DNA from: Notospermus geniculatus
Lineage: Eukaryota; Nemertea; Pilidiophora; Heteronemertea; Lineidae
Direction: 5' to 3'
Length of the DNA stretch: 64,000 bases
NCBI GenBank assembly: GCA_002633025.1
Contig: NMRB01001303.1
Span: 101,176-165,175, forward strand
Below the pieces are notes generated by a model that did not search any database, was not told where the DNA came from, and worked only from the letters and a program-made list of their open reading frames with translations. A program made the position numbers and the translations under genes. This document shows positions 20,621-32,061 of the stretch, in pieces (within the stretch, counting starts at the first letter, position 1; every line of letters begins with the position of its first letter).

Positions 20621-23590
20621 GTTGAAACTTGGCATCAGTTCCTGTTGAATAGGTTTTTGTAATGCATTGAAAAGTTGGGATGGGATGTTCGTCTGTGTTC
20701 GTCTGCTCAGATTGTGTGCTCCGATTTCACAGTGCCAAACATTAGCGAAGATCGTTATATTAAGTGGCATTTACTGGCATCTAAGGTAGTCCCTTGGCGT
20801 ACGTCAGTGCGGGGGACTAGGCCGCAAATTTCAGGTACATGTATGATCACGGCCTGTGTCACTCCACAGGCTTTCTCCGAGACGCCGGCCACTTAATTCC
20901 AATCATGTGTGTAAGTTTTGAAGTAAATCCATCGCCAACTTTCTGAGAAATAGACATTTGCTAGGAATAAGTGTCCTCACTAAAGAGTGACACCGTGAGA
21001 TCAGGGAACTCAAGTTAGCATGGTCTCTTGGCGCGCTGGCTTCAAATACATGTAATTCTGTATCTACCTGACATTTGACTTTTGGCCATTTATAACAGTC
21101 GCCGTCATCAATTAAAGGCAACACCATCAGTTTTAATACGTACTACTTTACAGTGCATGGTGCGCATTAATACGTAACTTCAATCTTTTGCCAGGGGCCG
21201 ACAGTGGCGCGTGCATCAGACACCCATCCCTGCTTAGATCACGGCAGCGCCTAGACTTGGTAAATGAGCTAGGCCCTGCTGTTAAACGGCCCATTCAGAT
21301 ACCCTTGTAATCAGACACCCTCCCTGAATTACATCACCTCGGCGCCAAGGCTAGGTAAACCGTACTTTTATGCATTACGAGGGTAACTCCTTTTTTGGAA
21401 TTACCCTCGTCTTCGTGTCCCACTTCCCGGTCAAAATACGGCATGAATAGAAAATTTTCAATGCCATGCGATATACAGTAGTGTGCAGTACTACTTTCTC
21501 TTCCAACATGCAAAAATTCAGTCACAGAGATGTGCTAGTTTCGCCACCAGAGCCAATTTACTCACCGAAGCGTATCTTGTTCTGCCGCCATTGTTACGAG
21601 GGTAACCCGGGTTACCCTCGTGCGGTTGCATACAGTGGTCATGGCAAATTTAGATAGAGTTATTCTGGACCAAGGCTTGGTAAACTAGCTAGGCCTAGCG
21701 CCCTCCCACGCATTAATCACATACCACAACCCCCCCCCGCGCCAGATTCTGCGCCCTGCAGTGTCTAGGCCTACGTCAGGTTCGGCGCCGCTTCATTGCA
21801 GTGGTGAACTTCGGAACTACGCGAAATGTGCAATCTCGGGAGGTTTGGCCGCGCTGTGAGCAGACTTTTGCTCGGGTCAGATCAGACATTTTCGTGTGTA
21901 ATGTATAGAATACTTTTGCACTTGGTCAATACTGATAGACATGATTCCCAATGGGTCACTCATATTCCTTCATTATTTCAGAACACTGGTTTGATTTATA
22001 TCTGGTTGACACAACAAGTTCCAAACTGTGTATTATGCAGGAACTGCTGTTTTCAATGTTTTACAACAACAATTTTTACAAACATGGACTCAGAAAATCG
22101 ATCAAAATCCTGATTTTGCTTCTTATAGGATCTTCAAAAACAACATTGAGAGAGAATAATACAGTGAGTACATAGTTAACTGGTTCTGGCTCAAAAATTT
22201 TCTAAGTCCATGAAAGGGGCCCGCAACAGGGGAAATATGACCAAGTGTCGTTTGTGGTGGCCTATCCTTGTAGGCTCATTGATTTGAGAAAGTTTGATTG
22301 TATTGATTTTGGTTAGTCAGATGTTTGTGGTTGGTTTCTTTAGGAATGAATTGATATGGGAAAGTTTGATTGAATTGAATTGAATGAATGGCTTAATATG
22401 GCTTCTTCAATAGAGAGCATGTTCTGATTGGCTTACTGGAATAAGCGCAACGCAACGCAATCCAGCGCAATGGGAGTAATCATTGTTTCCAATACACTCA
22501 GATATTTTGTCGTGTTGTTGCGCCGTGAGTTGTTATAATGGTTACATGTCTGTGTGTGAAAGACTAACATCATCAAAAATTCAATTAGGCCTAAAAAGGA
22601 AGTAAAAGAGGGAATACCTGAATACGGTAGGGCGGGTAGGCCTACACAGCACATGATGTAGCATAGCATACGCCCATGTCCATGATGTCATGATGTTGTC
22701 CATCGCACTCGACGGAAACGTCACGATTCCGCACTTGCCGGAATCGGACCTCCGCGCTGCGCCCCGGCCGAAGAGACAGGAGCGCCACGTCATGGAAAAA
22801 TATTCATGTATCACACTGCTATCTTGTCACCAGCGGTTAATATATTTAATGTTTTATGAACCTCGGTCTGTGGTACTTGCAACATATTAAAGCTGCTGAA
22901 GTAGGCCGCTATTATTCTCAGATTTTTGACGTCTTGTTTGTTTGTTTGTTTGTTTCACTTTTGCTGAGATTGGTATCGTGATCCTCCGCTAGGTGATTCG
23001 AGGTCTCACTACACAGTTTTGATGAAAATGAGGTGCCTCTCCTCTTCGGGGATCCACAGTGGAGTCACCGGTCTCCCATACCAAAACAAAAACTTAGGGA
23101 GTTTTGGGGGTTTCCCCTATGGTGCTTGAGTTCACCGCTGATATTTACATACCATTTACATATTTTATACATCAACGGGAGATGGCGCTGCGCTCGAATC
23201 GAACTCCTCCGCAACCATCATTTTGCGGGTCGATCGGATTGAATCCGATCGAATCTGAATGTGGTTTTTTTGGCTTGGTCGTATAAACGGCCCTATTGTC
23301 ATTTGTTGGGATGAATTGGTCAGTGGAAGAGTTGACAATATTGGTGGCCTGAGTTGCTGGAAGAAAACCACAGACATTATCGAAGTGGCTCATAATATAA
23401 AGAAAGAACTCCGTTTTGAGACGATGAGGAGGTTGTTTGTATGTATGGCATCATTACCATATTGCCGGACTGCGGATCTCGCCGCCGTGCCGGTGTAACG
23501 TCAGCGAATTCTGGGGCCTCTTCCGTGAATGTATCCTCTAAAACTCCCCTGAATCGAGGAGAAATCTCGACTCGGTGAACTGGTGGCATC
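20621..23590. other. No gene recognised; two hairpins and a (TTTG)n microsatellite
   Basis: Contains the hairpins at 21377-21410 and 21596-21621 (separate entry), a (GTTT)n run at about 22934-22956, a C-run at 21730-21738, and an inverted pair around gatcggattgaatccgatc near 23231-23252. No motif-bearing frame was seen. Confidence 0.4.
21377..21621. repeat. Two related hairpins, one a perfect 26-bp palindrome
   Basis: At 21377-21410 the arms ACGAGGGTAACTCC and GGAATTACCCTCGT flank a T-rich loop. At 21596-21621 ACGAGGGTAACCC is followed directly by its exact complement. The shared arm suggests the ends of one element of about 245 bp, or two copies of one hairpin end as seen in the module-type elements. 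Confidence 0.7.
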
Positions 23591-23593
23591 CAT

Positions 23594-23946
23594 GTTGTTT
23601 TGACAATCAGCTGTCACTCATTCAGAACTTGCCCAATCAGTGATCGCGTAGTAAATTCCATAGTAATCTCACGTGACGTGATGATTGACAGGCGCTCATT
23701 CATACTGGCGTAGCGCGAAAAAAGGAAAACGAGGCTGTCTCACTCGCCCCGGCGGTTCACTTTAACGATCGTCCATACTCCACACGGTGTCGATAGTTTT
23801 GTCTTCGGAATAAATGGGCCGGAATTTTTGGACATTTCATCTTTTTGTGGGTTCTCGCCGATGACTGCGCCCTTCCCCTTCTCTCTGTTTAAAGCTAGCT
23901 TATACTGCTAGCGACGGAGCCTCACTTTAAGCATGGTCCGTTACAA
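23594..23946 (+). mobile_element. Candidate 5' LTR of Ty3-type element
   Basis: The 30-bp sequence at 23917-23946 (GGAGCCTCACTTTAAGC...) is repeated at 30107-30136 at the other end of the gag-pol remnant, as expected for LTR ends. The likely primer-binding site follows (TTTGGCATCCGCG). A TG...CA span would start near 23594, but the 5' edge is a guess, because no full second LTR exists for comparison. Confidence 0.4.
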
Positions 23947-24284
23947 TTTGGCATCCGCGTGGGGGCTAGTGTGTAGTCATTGGGGTTTGTTCATTGCTGG
24001 TAGCATATGCCTAGAATATCCGGGTTTTTTGCAAGGTCAATAGTTTCCCCGGGGGGCAACTGTCGTGGGTTGCCGGTGCAGGACGGGTTCCTTTTTAATG
24101 ATTTGATTATTCCGTAATTGCGCGTGTTCTGAGGTGTGGTCATTTGTTTTATTAGGATTTTCCTGTTGATCAGGGTGTCATTGGGCTTTTTATTGCATCA
24201 TTCTTTGTGGTCTCTAGTTCTCCCGTTTCACGGTGTTTTGTTTTGACGCTAATTCTGGAAGGGTGAGTGGGGGTCGGTTCCGCT

Positions 24285-25775
24285 ATGGAGCGCGAATTGT
24301 TGGACCGTTTGGAGCGCTCTTTCGAGGAGGTGGCGGAGGAGTTTGCAGAATTAACACGGAGGCCCGTGTCTTGTCTCGTTCCGGGTTCATCGGAAGTAAG
24401 GGGAGCTGCTAGCCCCGTGCTTCGTCGGGTTCCGAACGCCTCGGACTGGTCCTGTTCCGAGTGCCTTGAACGAGAGAGCAACTGCTCCTCCCATGACTGG
24501 TCTTGTTCCGGGCGTCTCAGTCGAAAGGGGTGCTGCTAGGTCAGAAGATCACGATGCATCTAGGCCTGTTAGCACAGACGGGGACGAACCGTTGCCAGCG
24601 GGGCGGCGTAAGCCGCTCGTTTTGCCTGATCACTTTAGCAATGACGAGGAAGTAGATTTTGAGGACTGGGTGGAGCGTGTGCAATTAGTTCAGTCAATGG
24701 GTGGACTGAGAAAGAAGTCATGGACTTCATTCCTCTGAGGCTAAAGGAGGATGCGTTCCGTATCTATAATGATATGGACAGGGGCGATAAGTCCAGCTTT
24801 GAGCGTTTTTGTGAGGCATTTAGGCGTAGGGGTTGCCAAGTTCCGGTTGGTGTGTATAAGGCTACGTTTATGGGGAGGAAGAAACTTGAGAATGAGACTT
24901 ATGTGGAGTTAGCATCTGCAATCCGAAGATTATTGGTTAAAGCATATCAAAATTTGTCACACTCTGCGAGAGATGAATTAGCTGTAGACTATTTCATACA
25001 AGCAATTGGGAATGGTGAGATGAGGGTTCGGATCAGACGGGGGAATCCCAAGACTCTGGACGAGACTCTGGCCACCGCTTTGACTGAGGAAAGTTTTCAG
25101 AAGTTGGAAAACTCAAGTGGGTCCGTGGAACCCAAGCAGTCCAAATCGTCTAAGGTGGTCGCCGTTGTCCTGCCTGGTAAGGCAGTGGGGTCAGGTTCCT
25201 CTGAGTTGGCCAAATTGAAGAAAGAGATATTCGATCTTACAAGTAAGCTCAATGAAGCTTTAGCCGCTCTTGGTCAGGATAGGATTTCTAGTCAGTCGTC
25301 GCATTCGCGCTCCAATATAGAGCTTCCGCAAGCGCCCGGTTAGGTCATACGACTACGTTTATCTATTGTTTGGGTGCACTCACACAATAGATAAACCTCG
25401 TCGTAGAGCCTAACCGGGCGCTTGCAGAACCTCACTAATGTTGGTAATCCGCCCTCTACTCAAATCCCTCCGAACAGAGCAGATGCTGGACGAGACCGTC
25501 CGCAATGTGAGTTTTGTGGCAAGTAAGGCCATACCATCGATAAGTGCTGGACCCGGATGAGACAGGAGTAAGGGGCTAGTAGTGCTACCCGGTATGCCCG
25601 GGAAGGGAACAACCGGAATTTTTAGGGGAGGCTGGGCAAGAATTTGACCCAGTTGTCCAGCCTGCTTTAGATTCTGTGTGGGGTCATCGTGAGCCAAATG
25701 CTACCTACGTAAAAGTGAGAATGCATGGCGTAGATTTTTATGCTTTGATCGATACGGGTTCTGGTCAGGAGTCAT
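24285..25775 (+). pseudogene. Ty3-type retrotransposon gag and protease start (broken)
   Basis: The ATG at 24285 opens a Gag-like frame (MERELLDRLERSFEE...). Homology runs on through two frame changes (about 24500 and 24710) into a 207-codon frame with a capsid-like core (LRLKEDAFRIYNDM, FCEAFRRRG, RDELAVDYFIQAIG). A CCHC zinc knuckle (CEFC, then HTIDKC, about 25519-25560) follows and has a stop inside it. The aspartic protease active site ALIDTGS is at about 25744-25765. The frame is then cut by insertions and resumes near 29660. The stops and frameshifts make it a dead copy. The product would have been the particle-forming and RNA-binding protein of an LTR retrotransposon. Confidence 0.8.
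25329..25424. mobile_element. Palindromic insertion within gag
   Basis: CAAGCGCCCGGTTAGG opens a 42-bp arm whose imperfect complement ends at 25424, around a loop of about 13 bp. The gag frame reads into the left arm and stops there, so this is probably a small MITE that disrupted gag. Confidence 0.6.
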
Positions 25776-27350
25776 GAACTGGTCAAAATTTTCGTTGCAT
25801 GGTCAAAATGACCGATTTTTCGATTTTCACAGCATATAGACCTTGTGCCACCCTGCTGATGTTAGTGAAGAAATCAGTCTAAAATATTGAGAAATAAGAG
25901 AGCTATCATGATTTATAACTAACAAATGTAATGGAAAAGCCATTACTGACCACACACATTTTACACGTTTTCTCAAAACGTACATAGGTCAACATAAAAC
26001 TAAATTCAAACGACATTTCCCAACAAAACTGAGCAGTATCTGTTTTAAAAGGTTCAGGAGGCATCACAGCACACATTTCGCCAGTTAGAATTTCGATAGA
26101 AACCTTTTCTTGCTTATATTTCTTATGTAATCATCCCATATGTGAAATGTAAGATAATGATGATTTGTAATAGCAGTGAACATTCCACTTCTTAATCGAA
26201 CCAGTTTTCTCATGGAATTGCTTCAGCTACTCAAGCAAATGTGTATAGCACATTTTAATGACATAATCAATCAACTTTGGTTGTACAGGGTGTCCCAAAA
26301 TTACTTGTGGGTTAAATGGCCATCAACAGTTAGTAGTTGGCTCTGTGGTGCTTATTTCAATTTATTCCCCATGGGATTGTGCCCAGACATAGGCCTACTG
26401 GATGCAGGCAGTTGAGGTATAGAATAGATAATGTTAACCCTTTCCAGTTAAAGTTATTAAAGATGGCACACAGAGTTCATCTCTCGAGGACATTAATCTG
26501 ATGTTGACAACGGTAAAAATGAATATTGGTACATCACTCATCATCTGGGTGCTGACACATTTTCAGTGACTGCATTCAATGAAATCAAATCCCAGAAAAA
26601 AATGCCGGAATTACGTCATTGTCAAAATCACTCGAAGAGGAAAATAGGAAGATAAATACATGTTGTTGGAAGACCAGGGTCAACATGCTTGGTCCTCAGT
26701 ACTTTTATGTACATGCACATAATCAACGGTCATCATTGTCACTGTTGGGACGAAAGAATCATTCATTCACTGTTGCATAACAATGGGTTAATTGTACGAA
26801 AAGGATAAATGACACTGAAAGGGAGCTGGTTTCTTAATAACGTATTACTATATCATCCTTCACACAACACCCATACCAAGAGAAAGGTGATTTTCAATCC
26901 AAAACACTGTCCTGTTCGTCAAAATGGTGCCGTCGCGATTCAGTTTCATATCATGGTATGGCATGGCCAGCACTTTCTACTGCAGTCTACATGCTCTGTG
27001 GCAAGTTCAAGTAAAGATATCTGCTGATAAAACTCGAATTGATACTCAAAATCGCTCGAAAACAACAAAAATCTAGGAACTCCACCTGCACTGCCACTTG
27101 CTCCGCCACTGCCAGTAGCTCCGCCAGGTTGCTCCACCTCTGACCTTTTCCATATGTTTAATTGTCATTAAAAAACCGCTGAGTATTTTTGATTTTTGTT
27201 TCTTGGACATTAAACTAGACTAATTTATCTTCAAAATGACACCAAAATCAACCGTGTAGAGGTTGTTTTAGTGATTCTATGAATGTTTGAATCTGAAAAT
27301 TTTGCTCCACCTGCAACGGCGCCACCTTATCAGTGTGACCAGTTCATGAC
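25771..27350. mobile_element. TIR element of about 1.58 kb inserted in the Ty3 protease
   Basis: GTCATGAACTGGTCA (25771-25785) has its exact complement at 27336-27350. The interior shows no transposase-like frame. It contains a 'cagggtgtcccaaaa' word near 26287 and a tandem GGAGC/GCCAC-type simple stretch near 27080-27135. The left end abuts the interrupted DTGS protease frame. The short TIR and missing target duplication keep confidence moderate. Confidence 0.45.
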
Positions 27351-27429
27351 ACATGACCTTCTACGATGTCTATAATACTGGAAGATCTGTGCCAGTTGTT
27401 GAACAAGCAGCATGAAATTCCACTGTTCC

Positions 27430-29625
27430 CTTAAATGAAATGGTCCATGGACCATGTGCTCACTGGGTTGGACATAATAGTCTAATGACAGAGGGAGGTA
27501 CATATCAGTTATGAGCAATCTGGGTCAAGTCATTCCCGGAAAAGACTTTGATGATTTTCGGGTTATGCCACCTGGCGGCCATATTGGATGTCCGATCGGG
27601 CCGGAACTTCACATGCACATAAAGGTCATCTGCAGGGGACCACATAGCACATTGGAGCGCTTTGGGTCAAGTCATTCCTGAGTGACAGCACTTTGATGAT
27701 TTTCGGGTTATGCCACCTGGCGGCCATTTTAGATGTCCGATCGGGCCGGAACTTCACATGCACATAAAGGTCATCTGCAGGGGACCACATAGCACATTAG
27801 AGCGCTTTGGGTCAAGTCCTTCCTGAGTTACAGCACTTTGATGATTTTCGGGTTACGCCACCTGGCGGCCATATTGGATGTCCGATCGGGCCGAAACTTC
27901 ACATGGACATAAAGGTCATCTGCAGGGGGCCACATAGCACATTGGAGCGCTTTGGGTTAAGGCGTTCCTCAGTTACAGCACTTTGATGATTTTTGGGTTA
28001 CGCCACCTGCTGGCCATGTTTGAAGTCAAATGGCTGAACCAATCGCAACCAAAATCACAGGGTGGTTTACTTTTGTTGAGTGATTGAAAACTATACCGCA
28101 ATAATTAATCTTGACTGACCCAGACCTATAGATTTAAAACAATGCATATTTTTAAATGCCCAGAAATATAAGAAATAATCATCATTTGAAGCTCTAACTT
28201 CACATGAACATTAAGTCCAGAATATCAATTGAAAGGAGTCTAATATTTTTAATGCATTTCCACTAGATATGTAGGAAATGAAACAAAGAAAACTTGAGAT
28301 TTGTGGGTATACTGAAAAAGGAGAACAGCCTCAGTGAAGTGTTTTGTTGAACATGACGAAATAGACCGGCAGCCTTGGTGAACATGAATGGTTCCACTCA
28401 ATTAGACTTATTCAACCTTGCCACTGTCTGCGAACTTTAGGTTGAGTGCAAAACCAGCAAGCAACTCTACTTTTTACACAGCTGACTTCACAAGCAGTAG
28501 ATAGCATTGTCACTATGAGCAGTATTGGGCACTATAGTCATGTCTGTTTACCACCATACCCAAACTGACCCCTGTCATACTCTTGAACACCCATTGACCA
28601 AAATAACTATGCCATGACAATCCACCAACAATCAGATTGAAGTCAGTTTCACCATGTTTCCAAGGAAGGCATGTTTTGGATATTCTATCTGTTGAATGCA
28701 CCCCTTATTTAGGTGATTTTGTTGTTCTTGTTTCTCCCATTATAATGACAGTAAATTGAAGACCTCTCAGTGGGACTTATCTATGGTACTCCCCTGAAGT
28801 TTCTGCGAAGTTACAGCTTCAAATCATGTTTATTTCTTATATTTCTGGGCATTCAAAAATATGCATTGTTTTAAACCTATAGGTCAGGGTCAGTCAAGAT
28901 TAATTATTGCAGTACAGTTTTCAATCACGCAACAAAAGAGAACCACCCTGTCATTTTAGTTCCGATTGGTTCAGCCATTTCCGAGTTTTGCACAACTTGC
29001 ATGTCATCTCCTTAACAGCCCATGCCCTTTGACATGCATGTAAAGGTCGTCTAGATGGAGGTAAATATCAAATTTGAGCACTCTGCCTCAAGCCGTTCCT
29101 GAGTAATAGCACTTACTTGATTTTCAGGTTACGTCACCTGGCGGCCATATTGGATGTCCAATCGGGCCGAAACTTGGTATTTTTTAAGGTACCCCCCCCC
29201 CCCCCAATGCATGTTTATGCAAGAAATGAAGTTGCTCGCTGAAATAATGACAAACTGTGGCAGGTTCGTCACTTTTGTCGAACTTTGACCTCTGTGACCT
29301 TGAAAAGTAGGTCAAATCAAAAACCCATTATATATGTTATGTATCCTTATTAGCTGCACCTATGATAAAAAATTGGAGATAATCTAGTCATTAGTTCAGT
29401 AGTTACTGCACTTTTTGTGTTTTTGGTTTCCGCCACCTGGTGGCCAAACTGAGAGTCGAATGGGACCGAAACTTGGTGTCATGGGTCATCTGACCTAGGG
29501 GTATATATGTACCAAGTTTCAGATCAATAGCTCCAGCGGTTACGAAACGTGCCCTACTAACGGACAACGACGACGACGACGGACGACGGACGCTGCACCA
29601 TCGTAATAGCTCACCCCAGTGAGCT
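27430..29625 (+). mobile_element. 145-bp-module element with microsatellite and terminal hairpin (DINE/pearl-like)
   Basis: Left side: the perfect palindrome ATGGTCCATGGACCAT (about 27439). Then blocks gccacctggcgg at 27567, 27712, 27857 and 28002, each exactly 145 bp apart, and further blocks at 29133 and 29432. The right side reads 'agctccagcggttacgaaacg', a GAC-rich microsatellite (29560-29592) and the hairpin AGCTCAC CCCA GTGAGCT (29609-29626). This plan (tandem 145-160-bp core units, GTC/GAC tetramer-like tract, terminal hairpin) matches non-autonomous Helentron derivatives such as DINE-1 and the bivalve 'pearl' elements. It is interrupted by the Spy-like insertion at 28027-29027. Confidence 0.75.
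28027..29027. mobile_element. Spy-like DNA transposon, left end truncated
   Basis: About 28028-28312 matches 35266-35546 closely, and the right arm (28815-29027) is its inverted partner, ending in CAGCCCATGCCC at 29027. The next host bases are TTTGACATGC. The uninterrupted host repeat elsewhere (34071) reads CCGAAATTTGACGTGC, so the insertion lies between AAA and TTT. The first 46 bp of the left end and the adjoining host bases are deleted. No transposase frame is visible. Confidence 0.7.
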
Positions 29626-29649
29626 AAAAATGAGATTTTGTGTGTATCT

Positions 29650-30106
29650 GGGGACCCTTGTCCATTCTGGGAGAAATCCAGGCTGAAATGAATTTTAGTT
29701 TCCTCGAGAATTTCACGTTTCATGGGCCGATGCTTGTCGCCTCAGTTTCAGGCTTGTGCGTTTTGGGGATTAATTTATTAACTCAGAATGAGGCGTCGGT
29801 TGATCTAGCACGTAAGGTCTCACGGTTGCCTTGTTGGTGTGTTCCGTTGGAATTTGCGGTTAACAAATCTAATGAGTGTAAAATTCAGCTATGTTGCAGG
29901 GTCTTTGCCAAGCAGACGACAACGATACCAGCCAACTGTGAGGGCATTGTGCCAGGAAAACCTAGGTTTCGTGGTGGTCGGAGGTCGGCCACTGGGTTAT
30001 TGGAGGCGTTTGCGGGAAACCGACGGGCGAGATGAGACCCCTGGTGGCCAAGACGTTGGTGTCTAGTGGCAAGGGCACTGTACCCATTCGCTTGATGAAC
30101 CTGTCT
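29650..30106 (+). pseudogene. Ty3-type pol remnant: end of protease and PR-RT linker
   Basis: The translation resumes the element with PMLVASVSGLCVLGINLL (protease flap and C-terminal region), VDLARK, then TTIPANCEGIVPGK, a hallmark of the linker between protease and reverse transcriptase in Ty3/gypsy elements. In a shifted frame (from about 30032) VAKTLVSSGKGTVPIRLMNL continues the same linker. Then the sequence jumps to the last 30 bp of the LTR. Reverse transcriptase, RNase H and integrase are gone, so this is a deletion derivative. Confidence 0.75.
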
Positions 30107-30136
30107 TCGGAGCCTCACTTTAAGCATGGTCCGTTA
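30107..30136 (+). mobile_element. 3' LTR remnant
   Basis: Thirty bases identical to the end of the candidate 5' LTR (23917-23946), starting CGGAGCCTCACTTTAAGC. Only this tail of the 3' LTR survives. Confidence 0.6.
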
Positions 30137-30640
30137 CGCATGTATGCCAAGAGTAGGTTAGAAATACAGTACGACTTAAACATGAACAAATTACGACACT
30201 GGTTTCCCTGTTCCCTGTTCATCGACATGAGCAGGGCGCCGCCATGTTTGTTGTCAATCACTATCCATTTCCATGGTTTCCTCAAGTAATGCGGTCTCGA
30301 TCAATATGACATCGCCCTCCATACGTCAGGGTTACGATGCTGGTACAAATCGTTCTCTAACGTTCACATTGTGGTTCACCAGTGTTGATTTCAAAATGGT
30401 CGAGATCAATCGTATTCCTCCAAATATGGCTGATGGTGACACTTTCATTACGCAAACTGCCCTGTCCATTGCCAAACCTAGGCCTATCCCACGTGAGTGG
30501 AACTCAAAGCAGAATACGGTGGGGAAAACGTGTTTATTTCACAAATCAGCAATAGACGTCTGACAACTGGACTCTTTCAATAGTAAATTATGGACTGCAG
30601 GTAGTCCCACCTGTTAGGCCGAGTTTACCTTATTAAGGCA
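30137..30640. other. No gene recognised
   Basis: Flank of the LTR element; short frames only, no motif. Confidence 0.4.
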
Positions 30641-30649
30641 CACGCGATA

Positions 30650-31856
30650 GGGTATTCGAAAAACCTGGACAATGGACGGTGGACGATGGACGATGGACGG
30701 CTCCTTTCAGCATCATCGATCTCCACCACCTGGATGATAATTGTCGCATTTCCGACATACCTCCAAGACGTAAAAAATACGCCGCAAGAATTTAAATGAA
30801 AAATTGCACCAAATCAAAGTATATCGTGCAAGATTTATAAAATATCATCCTGGGTGCATTTCGTCATTTTCACGAATTTTCTCTTTGCATGGCAAGTTTG
30901 ACGCCTTGGGACATTTCCGGCAAACAGCCGTACAGTGGGATTATTGCTGGGAAGGGCTGGAAAATTAATGCTACAATGTGTACCGACTATAATTCGGGAA
31001 TGGGGAGAATGGGTGTCTACAAAACTAATACCTAAGACCTACAAAAGTAAGACCCCACTGTACAAAAGTAAGACCCTGTTATAAAAGTAAGACCCCACAG
31101 TACAAAACTAAGACCCTGTTATAAAAGTAAGACCCCACAGTACAAAACTAAGGCCCAGGCGGCACCACTGCAAATGACCTTGACCTTTAACCCCGGAAGT
31201 GACCTTGACCTGAAATGAAGGCAATATAGGGCAATAAAGGGCAATAGAGGGCAGAAACCTGCATAAAGAAGCTAACAAGGGTCAATCATGCCTGTCCCTT
31301 GTTAGCTCCTTCTTGCAGGTTTTTTTGTGTCCGAGTGGTCAGCGAGGAAGGTGATAGGTCAAGGGTCAAGGTCGTCCTGGTTTCATTGGAATATGTTAAT
31401 AAACAACGGAGATATTCGAGAAAAACCGAAGATTGCCGAAGATTCCCGAGTGATTCCGAGCATTGCCGAGTACTCCCGAGTGATCCTCCGCGACTTTGCA
31501 CCCCTAGCGGAGGAATTTGGAACTAAGATAAGCGAGATACGCCCCCTATTGAGTTCATGACGTCCTCTATTGCCTTCATTTCAGGNCAGGATCTCCATTG
31601 TCACGTCATGCCCTGGCAAACATGACCGTATGTCCCTTGATAAGTCATTTTTATTGATCCAGAACATTACTGTTTCTGACCATACCCCCACCCCATTATC
31701 TTCAACTTCGGACTTAGGCATTTTTTTCCGAGTTCAGGAATGGGACAGGTAAGTGGGAATTTAGAGTATCATCCAGGCGGTGGAGATCGATGATGCTGAA
31801 ATGAGCCGTCCATCGTCCATCATCCACTGTCCATCGTCCAGGTTTTTCGAATACCC
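30650..31856. mobile_element. GGGTATT-ended TIR element, 9-bp target duplication (MULE-like)
   Basis: Ends are GGGTATTCGAAAAACCTGGA and its complement, followed on each side by arrays of GGACGATGGAC. The 9-bp CACGCGATA flanks both ends (30641-30649 and 31857-31865). Nine-base target duplications point to Mutator-like elements. Inside are a tandem repeat of about 41 bp ('gtaagaccccacagtacaaaactaagaccctgttataaaa', 31040-31150), a block shared with the element at 44867-46439 (gcgactttgcacccctagcg near 31489), and the single N at 31586, beyond which sequence shared with 37755-37935 begins. No transposase is seen. Confidence 0.75.
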
Positions 31857-31948
31857 CACGCGATACGAACACGCAGGCGAAAAATGGTTTCACGAAGGAT
31901 TCATCCCCATGAAACCTTTGTTCGCCTGCGTGTTTGTGTCGCGTGTGG
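31855..31948. mobile_element. Foldback MITE split by the 9-bp-TSD element
   Basis: CACGCGATACGAACACGCAG (31857 on) is complementary to the segment ending at 31947. The outer left piece of the same MITE (ttaaggcacacgcgata) is found before the GGGTATT element at 30633-30649, so that element landed inside this older palindrome. Confidence 0.65.
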
Positions 31949-32061
31949 CTTGATGTAAACTCAGCCAAACGTCTCATTACGAGTACAGCCACAGAAATAA
32001 GTGGGGTAATCACAGGATATGACGAATATGAATTGACTGGTTGGGGTGGAACACTCTGGTG

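Noticed and set aside
29189-29204. CRISPR-like or direct-repeat array in the module elements
   Set aside because: The 145-bp repeats are adjoining modules without unique spacers in a eukaryotic genome; the C-run is a simple microsatellite.
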